A stretch of 64,000 nt of DNA from Patella vulgata (lineage: Eukaryota > Mollusca > Gastropoda > Patellidae): contig NC_065883.2 of assembly GCF_932274485.2 (NCBI RefSeq), forward strand, positions 14,506,222 through 14,570,221, in the 5' to 3' direction. The notes beneath the pieces are model-generated. The model searched no databases, was not told where the DNA came from, and was given only the letters and a program-made list of their open reading frames with translations. Shown piece after piece: positions 46,665-56,844 of this stretch. The first letter of the stretch is position 1, and each line of letters starts with the position of its first letter. Position numbers and translations under genes: made by a program.

Positions 46665-47560
46665 ACGCCCACATGGAAATGTTGTCGTATATTGCCGTCG
46701 CCCCCATCCGTTCGTCTGTTGGTCCATCCGTCCGTCCGTCGTCCACAATTTCTTGTGAACACTCTACAGACTACATTTATCATCTGACTGTTTTGAAATT
46801 GATATATGCTGTTTGCATTAGTGAGATGAAGAAGCCTATTTAATTTCCGTTAATTTCTTCTGGAGTTATGGCCCTTGTTTCACTTTGTTGCATCTTGTGA
46901 ATGCTCTAACGACAAAAGTTATCAACCAATCTGTATGAAATTTATATGCATCATTTAAATTAGTAAAATAAAGATGCCTATGGAATTTCAGCAATTTCCG
47001 TTAATTATGCCGAGAGTTACATGTATGGGGCCCATGTTTCACTTTGTTGTACCTTGTGAATGCTCTAACGACAAAAGTTATCATCCGATCTGTTTGAAAT
47101 TTATATGTATGGTTTAAATTAGTAAAACGAACAAGCCTATTGAGTTTCAGCAAATTTCCGTTAGTTACATCTAGAGTTATGGCCCTTGTTTCACTTTGTT
47201 GAATCTTGTGAACGCTCGACCGACAAAAGTTATCACCCAATCTGTATGAAATTCATATGCATCATTTAAATTAGTGAAATGAAGAAGCCTATTTGAATGT
47301 CAGCAATTTCCGTCAATTACTTCTAGAGTTAAGGCCCTTGTTTTAATTTGTTGAACCTTGTGAACGTTCGAATGACAAAAGTTATCATCCAATCTGTACG
47401 GAATTTATATGCATTATTTGAATTAGTAAAATGAAAAAGCCTGTCGAATTTCAACAATTTCTTTAGATTACTTCCAGTGTTATGGCCCATATTTTAGTTT
47501 TTAGAACCTTGTGAACCCTCAAACGACGAAAATTATAATGTCATCTGTTTGAAATTGTCT
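46665..47560 (+). repeat. Family W-related repeat with about 150-bp units, upstream of WDR25
   Basis: Starts CCCACATGGAAATGTTGTCG and CCATCCGTCCGTCCGTCG, the family edge. Then about five units of TTTCACTTTGTTGAACCTTG, GACAAAAGTTATCATCC and ATTAGTAAAATGAAGAAGCC. It ends about 200 bp before the WDR25 start codon. Confidence 0.75.
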
Positions 47561-47760
47561 ATTAAATGCCCCTAATTACCTACAAAAGAATAAATATGGA
47601 ACAAACCCCTGTCGACCTCTCAGACGATTTAGCTGCTGTGGGTGTATGTTTTGTTGCCTGGCAACCTATCTTATTTTTGGTCAAAGGAATAATACATTTT
47701 TGTTATTATTTATTTAGAGCCAATGATCTGTTTAACTTAATCATTGAAAGAATCAACAAA

Positions 47761-48679
47761 ATGGATTTGCTGAAGTTGTATGAGAATGACTCAGATTCTA
47801 ATTCCAGTGGTGATGATCTTGGACCTTCGGAAAAAAATGTGAATGATAACCAACCACAGTTACACAGTGATTTTTTTTCTTTACAAGAAGATGATGAAAG
47901 TGGCGTTTCTGTCACTGACTATTCTTATACTAAAAACATTTATGTGAACGGATTAGAAATTGAACTGCCACAAAGCTCATTTTGGATGAGCAAAGATTCT
48001 TCTGCGCAAACTAATTCCAACAAGAAGATATCCACAACAAAATCTATTTCAAAAGATGAAGAAGATACTTTCTCTACAGTTTTCCTAAAGACTGTTTCTG
48101 ATGTTAAAGTTACTTCCTCACAGAAAAAAGACAAAAATGTGTTACTAGGACAAATTTCTGATAGAGAGTGTAAGGTTTTACCAGTGCAAGAATGTAGTCC
48201 ATTTTATAATACAATGTCTAATAATATTTTAAAAAGGAGTGCTGATTTTGACATTATTCCAGAAAGAAAAATTATTAAAACTGTATCGATTAGTGCCCCA
48301 AATACCAAAGAGATTAATCCAAATAATAAAGAAAAACCAGAACGAAGAAATATTTTTTTCATCCATGGAAAAATTGCTCCTTTATTGAATAAAACATTCC
48401 AATATAAATGTCCTCATAAAGTTGAGAGAGAATGGGCTGGACATAATCAAGCCATAAACAGAATTTGTTGGAACAATGCCAATTATAGTCATTTAGCCTT
48501 GTCTGCATCCATGGATAAGACTATTCAAGTTTGGAATGTGTGGTCAAGTTTTGATTCTTGCGTTCAAACTCTGACTGTTCATGATAAAGCTGTAAAAGAT
48601 GCTGCCTGGGATTCGTCTGGTCAAAAAATATTAAGTTGTGGCTATGACAGATCATGTGTTTTAACTTGTGTACAGACAG
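47761..48679 (+). CDS. WDR25: WDR25 exon 1 (coding)
   Basis: Residues 1-306 plus one base, ending CAGACAG|GTAATA. A likely acceptor TTATTTATTTAG at 47717 would place 44 nt of 5' UTR before the ATG. A SINE-1 fragment starts about 20 nt beyond the donor. Confidence 0.92.
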
Positions 48680-51600
48680 GTAATATTGTCCTTTTTGTGT
48701 ATCCGGTGTGGTTCCCCCATGTCAATGATGCAGAATAGAGGGCCTGGTAAGGAACAGTGTATAGTCGATCGGATGGGAAGAAAAGCAGAGGTTCTGTGTA
48801 CAGTGTACACATTGGCGTGCTCATAAAAGAACACTTGGCACTTGGAATTCAATATGCCTCAGGGGGTTGGATGGCCAAATGGTTAGCACGTGCACGCTGT
48901 ATCATAAGGCCTGTCATTGAGTCAACTGGTGTGGTTTGTAATCCTCGGTTGTATGTGACAAGGAGTAGGGTCGCCTGTCCAACCTCGTGGGTTTCCTCCG
49001 GTTTCCTCCCACTGCCCCTACGCGCAAGCGAATTATTGAAATAAAATTAAACCATATGTTAGTCCCAAAATGACCTAGTTTGTGTCGAGTGGACATTAAA
49101 CCCCATTTCTCTCTCTCTCTCATTATTAGAACAGTCCGAGCAGAACAGTAGGACATTAAACCCCACTTCATTTCATTTCATATAGTGAGAACTGCCAACT
49201 GGTTATCTAATCTCCCATAATGTATCTTTAAAGTTACAATTTCATATTTTTAAGTTATATTTTTAAAATGTATTAAAATAAAGCCCTAAAATAGATGGTA
49301 TCTATAAACAGTCCTATCTTGTTAAAGAATAATCCTATTAATCCTATAATTTACTATTGCCAGTTGAGAAATTGCCAAAAATATCATTTTCAACTTCAAA
49401 TTCAAACATTTGAAGATAGCTATTCCATGGTGGGGAAGAGGAAAACAAGGGAGGTAATTGTGTTATTATTTCCGCTGCGGAAATGTGGACGTATATTGTC
49501 GTCGTCCCTGTCCGTCCGTCCGTCCACAATTGTTTGTGAACAGTCTACAGGTCACAATTTTTATCCGATTTCAATGAAACTTGAAATATAGGTTTATCAC
49601 CCTAAGATCTCGGTTCCTCTCGATATTGGCATGTATCGGACTGTAACTTCATAGATTATGGCCACTGATTGTACGAAAAATCACGTTTTTAGCTTGTGAA
49701 CACTGTAGAGGTCACAATTTTTATCCGATTTATTTTAAAGTTGAAATGTATAATTGATTTTGGTTCCTTTCGATATTCGTGCATATCGGACCGTAACTTC
49801 CTGAATTATGGCCCCTGATTGTACAAAAAATCGCGTTTTTAGCTTATACCCTATAAAGGTCATAATTTTTATCCGATTTAAAAAAAACGTCTTATTATAT
49901 CACCGTTAAACCCTAAGGCCAGCTGAGTTCGAATTTCGTGAAAATCGGCCCAAAACTGACAGACAAAATGGCTGCCGTTCGTTCTCAAATAGCGTAAAAA
50001 TATGGTATATCAAGGTTGTGGACCCTATAGAGGTCACAATTTTTATCCGATTTTTTTGAAACTTGAAATGTAAGTTTATAACCCAAAGATCTCGGTTCCT
50101 TTCGATATTCGCGCATATCGGACCGTAACTTCCTGAATTATGGCCCCCGATTGTATAAAAAATCACTTTCTTTTTAGCTTGTTATCTCTCGAAAATGTGG
50201 GCGTATCCTGCCTGGCAACCGCTGATTAAGTGTGAGAAAGATAAAATAGAAAGCAAAAGACATAGAAATAATTATGGTTTGACTTTCTTAGAAAATATGA
50301 AATTGTAACTTTAATTGGATTAGTACATTATATGTGTGAATTCCATGTACATGCACTAACACGAACAAAAATGTCAAATTTAATTTTATACCAGTACAAC
50401 TTTGAAAATGTATTTGTATGTTTCAGGTAGTGTTATAAAAAGACTGGATCATGATGGCTATGTATTTTGTTGTAAATATCATCCATGTAACCCAAACCTA
50501 ATTATAACTGGATCAACCAATAGAATATTATCATGGGATTTACGAATACCTGATAATCCAGTCTCACAGTTTACTTATAAGGACAAACTTGGACAGGTAT
50601 TTACATGTAACAGTAGGCCTACTATAAATTACCTGCATGAATGACACCCTAGGTCAGACTGCGACCATGGGTAAAATTTGGTAACATTATCACATGGGGT
50701 AGAACCATTGCCCTGGCAACATTATCACACTGAATAGAATCACTGGCAACATTATCACACTGAGTAGAATCACTGCCCCGGCAACATTATCACACTGAAT
50801 AGATTCACTGGCAACATTATCACACTGAATAGAATCACTGGCAACATTATCACACTGAATAGAATCACTGGCAACATTATCACACTGAATAGAATCACTG
50901 GCAACATTATCACACTGAATAGAATCACTGGCAACATTATCACACTGAATAGAATCACTGGCAACATTATCACACTGAATAGAATCACTGGCAATATTAT
51001 CACACTGAATAGAATCACTGCCCGAGCAACATTATCACACTGAATAGAATCACTGCCCTAGCAACATTATCACACTGAGTAGAATCACTGCCCTGGCAAC
51101 ATTACCCTCTGAGTAGAAACACCATTATCATCTAAAATAGAATTTTTGCTCTAGTAAGATTATCACCTTGCCCTTATAAAGTTACCTCCAAGATAAAACC
51201 ACTGCCATTAACAATAGATGGGACAGCTATTGAAATTGACTTTCTAGACAACTCTGTTCAAATGCTAAATTAAAACTTGCATTGATTCGTGAGGTCAGTG
51301 GTGGAACCAACTATTGTCAATTTGATAGGGTATAAACACGACTAACTCTATCCTTTAAAAGTGATACATGTTCATTTATATGTATATGTATTTGGAAATT
51401 TTGTCATTATCAGAATTATTAAAACATCGTCATAAACTGAAGTTTTTATTTAATATAATAAAGAAATGAAAAATGAAATGAAATGGGGTTTAACATCCTA
51501 CTGTGCTAATGAAGACAGGAATATAATAAAGAGTAACACATTGAAATGTATATATTGAATGATAATTACTGGTTTTAAACATGCAATATTTCGAAGACCA

Positions 51601-54600
51601 TAAACCAGTAATTAGTTTATATATTATAGTTTTCATTGCGATAAAATGAATGTTAAATTACATGTATCTTCTTTTTTTTACCAGATCCAAGATTTATTGT
51701 TCAGTCATAATGGAGAAACTGTATTCTCATGTAGTGATGTTGTAACCCAGAATTCTTCCGATAAAAATATAATGGCATGGGATTTTAAAACTACTAGTAT
51801 ACTCTCTAATCAGATATATGAGGTAAATCTTCGTCATTAACTAAATTAAAGGAGCCAAGTCTTTAACTCAGACAGTATCATCCACAGTCTTCAATATTGC
51901 AAACATGACTTATTGGTCAATTTAAATCAACATTGATGTTGTTATCTTACCGTGAAAAGTTGGGCTTCTAATATCCACTATTTAAGACAAACTGAAAATG
52001 TTAAAATTGGTACACGAATCTCGTGCCAGAATGCTTTTCAGCGTCAGTTGTATGAATCGACTCGATGAACGAGGCTAAATGTATCCCATGTAGGAGAATA
52101 CTATCGGTGTTAACTGGAATAACCAGACGCCAACGACTGCCATTCAATTTAGACTCTTCGTGTATTCCAAAGAATACAACTGATTAGAAATTACCGTTAA
52201 AAACAGAAACGATTGAATGGAAATGAGTTTTTATACGTTCATATTACAGTATATGTGTCGTGACCCATTTGTGTTCATTTCTAGGTGCCAAAGAATAGCG
52301 ATTTAGCTTCTTCAATATAATCCTTGAATGGCATTTAGGGATTGACCACAATAAAAAATACAACATATTTTTTATGGAAATCAATCACTGATTTGTTTAC
52401 ATACATATATACATGTAGCATGAATTTCGATAAGTATTCTCTTATCGTTATCAAGCATAAAAGATCATAATGCTTGATAACGATAAAAGAGAATACTTAT
52501 CGAAACATCGCGCTACATGTATATATGTACAAACCAGTGATTTTATTTTCATATTAATTGTTTTGTGTTTTTTATTTCCAATTTTGATCAAATATTAATG
52601 GGGGTTGGCAGGTCGAATGGTTAGCGTGTGCGCTTGCATCATAAGGTCTGTCATTGAGTCAGCTGGCGTGGTTTTCGATTCCCCAGGTGTACATGACCAG
52701 GAGTAGCATCGTCTGTCCAACCTCATGGGTTTTCACCTGATCCTCCGGTGTCCTCTAACCATTAAAAACCACTATGCGCAAGCGAATTATTGAAATAAAA
52801 TTGAACCATGTGTTAGTCCTGAAATGACCTAGTTTGTGTCGAGTGGACATTAAACCCCATTTCTCTCTCTCTCTTTTAATCAAATATTACTGCAGCTAAA
52901 ACTTTAGAATATTTTGATGTGTATGTTAAGCTAAAATTTGCCTCTATTAGAGTTGCCTTTCCATATGATTACCTAATTTGACCAAGTTTGTAAAATGTAA
53001 GAGGTTTCGATCAATCCACACTTCAGCCAGATTTAATCGGATGAGGAAAAGGTCAGCTGAAAAAGGTTGCGCTTTAAATTTAATTTAACACCAAATAAGT
53101 ATAACCCACACAGTGGCCACACTGCAAGTCATAAGAAATAAAGGATCAGTGTGTGTTGGGAATATTGTAAGGAATAAGCTTGAATCACTGAATGGTAAGG
53201 TTTAGTATGGGGATAATTGCTACTTGGAACAGAGAGTTGAGTAATGAAAAGTAATAATTTGTTTCTTAATCTTGATAACTGATTAACACTTACTTTCACT
53301 CACTGTTCCTAAATTATGAAGATAATACACTATAAAAATGAAAACATGGAATTAGCAAAATACTTGAATTATCTGATTACATTATGTGCACTGACTGTTT
53401 TAAGAGTTATCGTGATAGACAAGTCTAATGTGCCCACTGAGAGACAAGTCACAAGTGTAATGTCCCAATGATAAATGATTTAGGAAAAGGGGAGATAACC
53501 CATGTGTTTAAATTTGCAAAGCGCGTTTTTTTAGCCAACTTTTCTGTTGTAGCAAAAATATTCCATAACAAATATTAGCGAACCACAGTCATAATTTCAA
53601 TCAGTAATAAACACTATTTTTATTAAATAGAATTATCCCCTGTCCTGTTAACCGTAGTTTCATACATTGTTTTTAAACTGATTTTCAGGAACGGTATACA
53701 TGTAACCGACTAAAGTTACACCCACAAGATGCCAACTCCTTTCTCGCACAATCACAGGGTGGTTATATCGCCATATTCTCTACAAACCGGCCATTTAAAA
53801 TGAATAAATCAAAACGATTTGAAGGACATAAGGTAGGTAATATGGATGTTTTTATAATGGCTTATCTCTACTCTAGATATATATTTACAGTGATGTAACA
53901 ATATCCCAAGTTGCAATTCAGTTGGCATGGCGCAAACATGGCGGACTTTCCCAACCTCACATAAAAAGGTTATTCTTGGCCGGACGGTTAATGTCGGCGA
54001 TTATGTACACACGCCAACATTGGCTAAGTGGGTAAGAGGCTGGCTGGCTAGTCTGGAGGTCGAGTGTTCGATCCCTGCATTGGCCAAGAAAGTTCATCCA
54101 GATTTTCCAGCGTGGTTCCCCCTTGTCAATGATGCAGGGTGGAGGGCCTGACAAGGACAGCTGTCTAGTCGTTCGAATGGGACGGAAAACCGAGGTCCCG
54201 TGTACACTGTCCCTTGACAGTTGGAAATCCATATAAGAGTAGACCGTAGTGCCGCTGTCTGGGCAAAATTTCCCTCATAGTACACTGTATGGCGTATACC
54301 CGTCTTCATTAGCCATGTTCGGAGCAGAACAGTAGGACGTTAAACCCCATTTTATTTCAGTTCATATACCGACATTTATCATCAGTTGCTTTATATTGAC
54401 TATATTTTGTTTTTCAGCTGCTGGGTAGAAATATAGGATTTGATATAAGTAGTGATGGTGATATTGTTATATCTGGAAGTTGTGATAAAACATTATATTG
54501 TTATAGTTATAAAACTGGTAAACCCTTTAAAACAATAGAAACTACACTAGATTATACTGATGTAGCTTTTCACCCTGTTCTAGCCAGTACGGTATTAACA

Positions 54601-54636
54601 TCTTCATGGAATGGACAGCTGGAATTACTACACTAA
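47761..54636 (+). CDS. WDR25: WD repeat-containing protein 25
   Basis: Complete gene of five exons: 47761-48679, 50427-50596, 51685-51822, 53689-53832 and 54418-54636 (1590 nt, 529 aa; human WDR25 is about 544 aa). WDR25 is a PRP17-like WD40 protein of uncertain role. The acidic start MDLLKLYENDSDSNSSGDD resembles human MASLVAYDDSDSE. A low-complexity arm follows to about residue 210. The propeller runs from WAGHNQAINRICW (SASMDKTIQVWN, HDKAVKDAAWDSSGQKILSCG) through YHPCNPNLIITG, SSDKNIMAWDFKTTSILSNQ (human RTIIAWDFRTSAKISNQ), RLKLHPQDANSFLAQSQGGY, KRFEGHK and ISGSCDKTLYCY to TSSWNGQLELLH. Start choice: an open frame reaches back to 47566, but that part is repeat-edge sequence and ATG 47761 has a good context (AACAAAATGG). 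Divergent to WARS1. Confidence 0.95.
48700..49182 (+). mobile_element. SINE-1 interrupted by SINE-2
   Basis: SINE-1 body at 48700-48852 (GTGGTTCCCCCATGTCAATG) and its 3' tail at 49129-49182 (AGCAGAACAGTAGGACATTA) flank a SINE-2 (about 48858-49125). About 110 bp of SINE-1 are missing at the junction. In WDR25 intron 1. Confidence 0.8.
48858..49125 (+). mobile_element. SINE-2 nested in SINE-1
   Basis: Head GGTTGGATGGCCAAATGGTT, body CAACCTCGTGGGTTTCCTCC with an internal gap, (CT)n tail. Confidence 0.85.
49479..50225 (+). repeat. Family W long repeat in WDR25 intron 1
   Basis: Edges GTGGACGTATATTGTCGTCG and GTGGGCGTATCCTGCCTGGC. Three core units with GGTCACAATTTTTATCCGAT, GATCTCGGTTCC and CGGACCGTAACTTCCTGAAT. 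Confidence 0.85.
50427..50596 (+). CDS. WDR25: WDR25 exon 2
   Basis: Acceptor TGTTTCAG, donor GGACAG|GTATTT. Completes TGSVIKRLDHDGYVFCCKYH and WDLRIPDNPVSQFTYKDKLG; joins exon 1 in phase 1. Confidence 0.95.
50700..51120 (+). repeat. 30/35-bp minisatellite in WDR25 intron 2
   Basis: About 13 units of GGCAACATTATCACACTGAA plus TAGAATCACT; some units carry an extra 5 bp (GCCCC or GCCCT). Central units are nearly identical, so it is probably length-variable. The open frame on the minus strand is a product of the repeat. Confidence 0.95.
51475..51520 (-). mobile_element. SINE-1 tail fragment
   Basis: AAATGAAATGGGGTTTAACA then CTAATGAAGACAGG; about 45 bp only. Confidence 0.65.
51563..51614. repeat. 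Short hairpin with GCAATATTTCGAAG loop
   Basis: TAATTACTGGTTT at 51563-51575 pairs with AAACCAGTAATTA at 51602-51614. The loop CATGCAATATTTCG resembles the complement of the CGAAACATCGC motif in the larger hairpins. Confidence 0.7.
51685..51822 (+). CDS. WDR25: WDR25 exon 3
   Basis: 46 codons, phase 0 at both ends; acceptor TTTTACCAG, donor TATGAG|GTAAAT. Encodes IQDLLFSHNGETVF and NIMAWDFKTTSILSNQIYE. Confidence 0.95.
51846..52315 (+). mobile_element. TTAA MITE (family M), copy 5
   Basis: TTAAAGGAGCCAAGTC at the left and GATTTAGCTTCTTCAA at the right (target site decayed to TCAA). Starts 24 nt after WDR25 exon 3. Confidence 0.75.
52383..52542. repeat. Long hairpin, about 73-bp arms
   Basis: Arms 52383-52456 and 52471-52542 contain GATAAGTATTCTCTTATCGT and complement. 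The right arm carries ATCGAAACATCGCGC, unmatched in the left arm, as in the hairpin at 9509-9641. Confidence 0.88.
52598..52878 (+). mobile_element. SINE-2, full-length, with 11-bp target duplication
   Basis: tRNA-like head GCAGGTCGAATGGTTAGCG and (CT)n tail. ATCAAATATTA flanks it at 52587-52597 and 52879-52889. In WDR25 intron 3. Confidence 0.92.
52890..53688. other. WDR25 intron 3 remainder
   Basis: AT-rich; nothing recognised beyond the exon 4 acceptor at its end. Confidence 0.5.
53689..53832 (+). CDS. WDR25: WDR25 exon 4
   Basis: 48 codons, phase 0; acceptor GATTTTCAG, donor CATAAG|GTAGGT. Encodes ERYTCNRLKLHPQDANSF and FKMNKSKRFEGHK. Confidence 0.95.
54017..54365 (+). mobile_element. 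SINE-1 copy in WDR25 intron 4
   Basis: TGGCTAAGTGGGTAAGAGGC (A box-like), GAGTGTTCGATCCC (B box-like), body and CCCCATTTTATTTCAG tail. It ends 52 nt before the exon 5 start. Confidence 0.88.
54418..54636 (+). CDS. WDR25: WDR25 exon 5 and stop
   Basis: 72 codons and TAA; acceptor TTTTTCAG. Encodes the last blades, FDISSDGDIVISGSCDKT and VAFHPVLASTVLTSSWNG. Confidence 0.95.
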   Translation: MLGRNIGFDISSDGDIVISGSCDKTLYCYSYKTGKPFKTIETTLDYTDVAFHPVLASTVLTSSWNGQLELLH

Positions 54637-54653
54637 CAATGTGATATGTAGCA

Positions 54654-54659
54654 AATAAA
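54654..54659 (+). promoter_or_regulatory. WDR25 poly(A) signal
   Basis: AATAAA 18 nt after the stop codon, implying a very short 3' UTR. Confidence 0.6.
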
Positions 54660-54939
54660 TTTAAAGACAATATTTCAAGTTTTATTATATTCACAAATTG
54701 TGGCATGTATGTTCTAAAATTTCAGAATATTGTTCACAGACTGTGGCAACAGCTTATGGTTTCATAAGATTCTAAAAAGAGTACGCATAGTCCGTTGGCT
54801 GTATCGGGCTCCCCGAACAAAAGATGATGCGCATGGCAATGGCTACTTGCTGCTTCACTTATTTGTTTATTAGTTGCGCATTTTAGGTCACTGTCAAGAA
54901 GATTACATATATATATATGACTTTTTTTCAAGCGCCGAG

Positions 54940-55665
54940 AAAGTTCATCCAGATTTTCCGGCGTGGTTCCCCCTTGTCAGTGATGCAGGACGGATGGCCT
55001 GACAAGGACAGCTGTCTAGTCATTCGGATGGGACGAAAAACTGAGGTCGCGTGTACACATTGGCATGCACGTAAAAGATCCCTTGATAGTTGGAATTCGA
55101 TATAAGAGTTGGAATTTCCCTCATAGCACACTGTATGGCGTATGCCAGTCTTAAAGGAGCTAAATCGCTAATATTTAGGACCTAGAAATTAACCCAAATG
55201 GGTAGAAACGCATATAATAATGTAATCTGATTGTATATAAACTGATTTACATTCAATTGTTTCCTTTTTGACTCTAATTTCAAATCAGTTATGTCCAGCG
55301 AAATACAGCATATGTCTCAACCCTATAGCAATTTCTAGCGTCTGGTTATTCCAGTCTATTAAGCAGGCTCTCCAGTTGAATATGTCTAGCCTCGTTCTTT
55401 CTGGTCACTTGTTGCAAATGACACTAAAACGCACTATGGTACACGATTCGTGTACCAATGGTAAAATGTTTATTTTGTCTTAAATATTGGATATCAGAAG
55501 CCTGCCTTTTCCTGGTAAGATCACAACATCAATGTTGATTTGAATTGACAAATAATTCGTATTTTCAACGTGTAAGACTTTGGATGATATTGAGTTAGAG
55601 ACTTAGCTACTTTAATTATCCCAGTCGGAGTAGGACGTTAAACCCCATTTCATTTCATTTCATTT
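54940..55665 (+). mobile_element. SINE-1, 5'-truncated, split by a TTAA MITE
   Basis: SINE-1 body to TATGCCAGTC (55150), then the MITE 55151-55615, then the remaining SINE tail TTATCCCAGTCGGAGTAGGA to (CATTT)n. Joining the flanks restores the SINE order, so the MITE came later. Confidence 0.85.
55151..55615 (-). mobile_element. TTAA MITE (family M), copy 6
   Basis: TTAAAGGAGCTAAATCGC to TTAGCTACTTTAA; exact TTAA duplication at 55151-55154 and 55612-55615 shown by the interrupted SINE. Confidence 0.9.
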
Positions 55666-55703
55666 TTTTTTTCAAAAATGCGTTAAAACGGTGTACAACG
55701 AAC

Positions 55704-55767
55704 CTTTGTCGTTAAATATAACGATGTGGTTAAATGATTTAACCACATCGTTACATTTAAAGACAAG
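55704..55767. repeat. Hairpin, about 31-bp arms
   Basis: CTTTGTCGTTAAATATAACG to TTAAAT pairs with ATTTAACCACATCGTTACAT to ACAAG around almost no loop. A perfect cruciform candidate. Confidence 0.8.
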
Positions 55768-56227
55768 TTTAATAACTGGGCCCATTAAACCGACGGCTTT
55801 TACGACCAATTGGCCCATATCTTAATGCTCCCCAAATCACTGATTTGCTAAATAAATATTAATCTTTGGTGGTCTTGAATGTCATGTTTATCTGGACTTC
55901 GCATAATTCGGGACAAAATGGGGCGTCACACTATAGCAATTCGCACTATGGGTATAAAATCCAAAACGCATAAAAATGAAGGCTGTCAAGCTCGATCCCA
56001 TGGCCTGTATATAATTATTTTGTACATTTATTGTTTAAATTAACACTGTTTAAGACACGTTACTTTTCATGCGACTTTGTGATGAAAAATCCCCACAGGT
56101 CGTTAGAAGCTAGAACGAAGGTATTAGGTAAGCATTTAGTAAAATTGACTAGTTGATGGACGAAAAGCCTGTAGGCCTATAGATAGGAGGGCAAATCTAC
56201 CAAGCCCGTGTCATACTCCATGTTCCT

Positions 56228-56480
56228 TAATAAAAATCTAAATGTTCCAACGTGGTTTACTTTTGTCAGTGGTTCAGATTAGAGGACTTGACTATGAACA
56301 GCGTCTAGTTGTTCGGATGGAACAAACAATGGAGGGCTCGTGTACACGTTGGCGTGCAGAGAATTGATTCCTAAATTATGGGTTGAAATTCGACGAAGAG
56401 TATTCGTAAACGCCGCTGTCCGGGCAAAATTTACCTCATATTGCACACTGCATGGCGTAAATTGCCCGTCTTCATAATTG
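56228..56480 (+). mobile_element. SINE-1, old diverged copy
   Basis: GTGGTTTACTTTTGTCAGTG, CGTGTACACGTTGGCGTGCA and CCGCTGTCCGGGCAAAATTT are recognisable; head and tail lost. Ends about 125 bp before the CRE-like cluster. Confidence 0.75.
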
Positions 56481-56605
56481 GTCGCGTTCTTGCATTATCC
56501 GCATTTGTTACTATTTATGTTCTGGATTTCTTGTTGGTTATTATGTGCGGTTCGGATTCCATGCACTTTTTAATACGGAATACGGGAGAAATTATGCAGC
56601 GTTGT

Positions 56606-56664
56606 TGACGTCAATATAATCTCGCGTGACGTCATATCTGAATGACGTAACAAAGATGACGTCT
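56606..56664. promoter_or_regulatory. Cluster of four CRE/ATF-like TGACGT boxes
   Basis: TGACGTCA at 56606-56613 and 56627-56634, TGACGTAA at 56643-56650 and TGACGTCT at 56657-56664. The cluster lies 105-163 bp upstream of the start codon of the secreted coiled-coil gene. bZIP (CREB/ATF) factors bind such palindromes; function here is inferred from clustering and position. Confidence 0.55.
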
Positions 56665-56681
56665 TATCGTCGAATTTGAAG

Positions 56682-56750
56682 ATGGATTCTATTATTATCA
56701 TGGGATTGATAGTTTTGAGTCCATTGTACCAAATAAAAGAAATCGTTTAA
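56682..56750 (+). other. Short upstream ORF
   Basis: ATG to TAA, 22 codons (MDSIIIMGLIVLSPLYQI...), ending 18 nt before ATG 56769. If transcribed it would be a uORF of the secreted gene. Confidence 0.3.
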
Positions 56751-56768
56751 GAGAAGATATTGGTAAAA

Positions 56769-56844
56769 ATGGAACCAGCAACATTTCTGAAAGGATGTAC
56801 TTTCTGGATAGTTGTATTGTCAGGATTAATATTACAAAGTCACG
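56769..56844 (+). CDS. Secreted gene exon 1 (signal peptide)
   Basis: 25 codons plus one base, donor CACG|GTAGGC. Hydrophobic FWIVVLSGLILQ core. Its phase-1 end fits the next acceptor exactly and yields SHA at the junction, a good signal-peptidase site. Confidence 0.6.

Noticed and set aside
47566-47760. Longer WDR25 start giving 65 extra residues
   Set aside because: The extension is repeat-edge and intron-like (CYYLF, polypyrimidine then AG at 47717), and the downstream start matches the acidic N-terminus of the family.
50770-51018. Repetitive MILFSVIMLPV frame
   Set aside because: Translation of the 30-bp minisatellite on the opposite strand to WDR25.
50700-51120. CRISPR-like array
   Set aside because: Units are contiguous without variable spacers, in a eukaryotic intron: a minisatellite.
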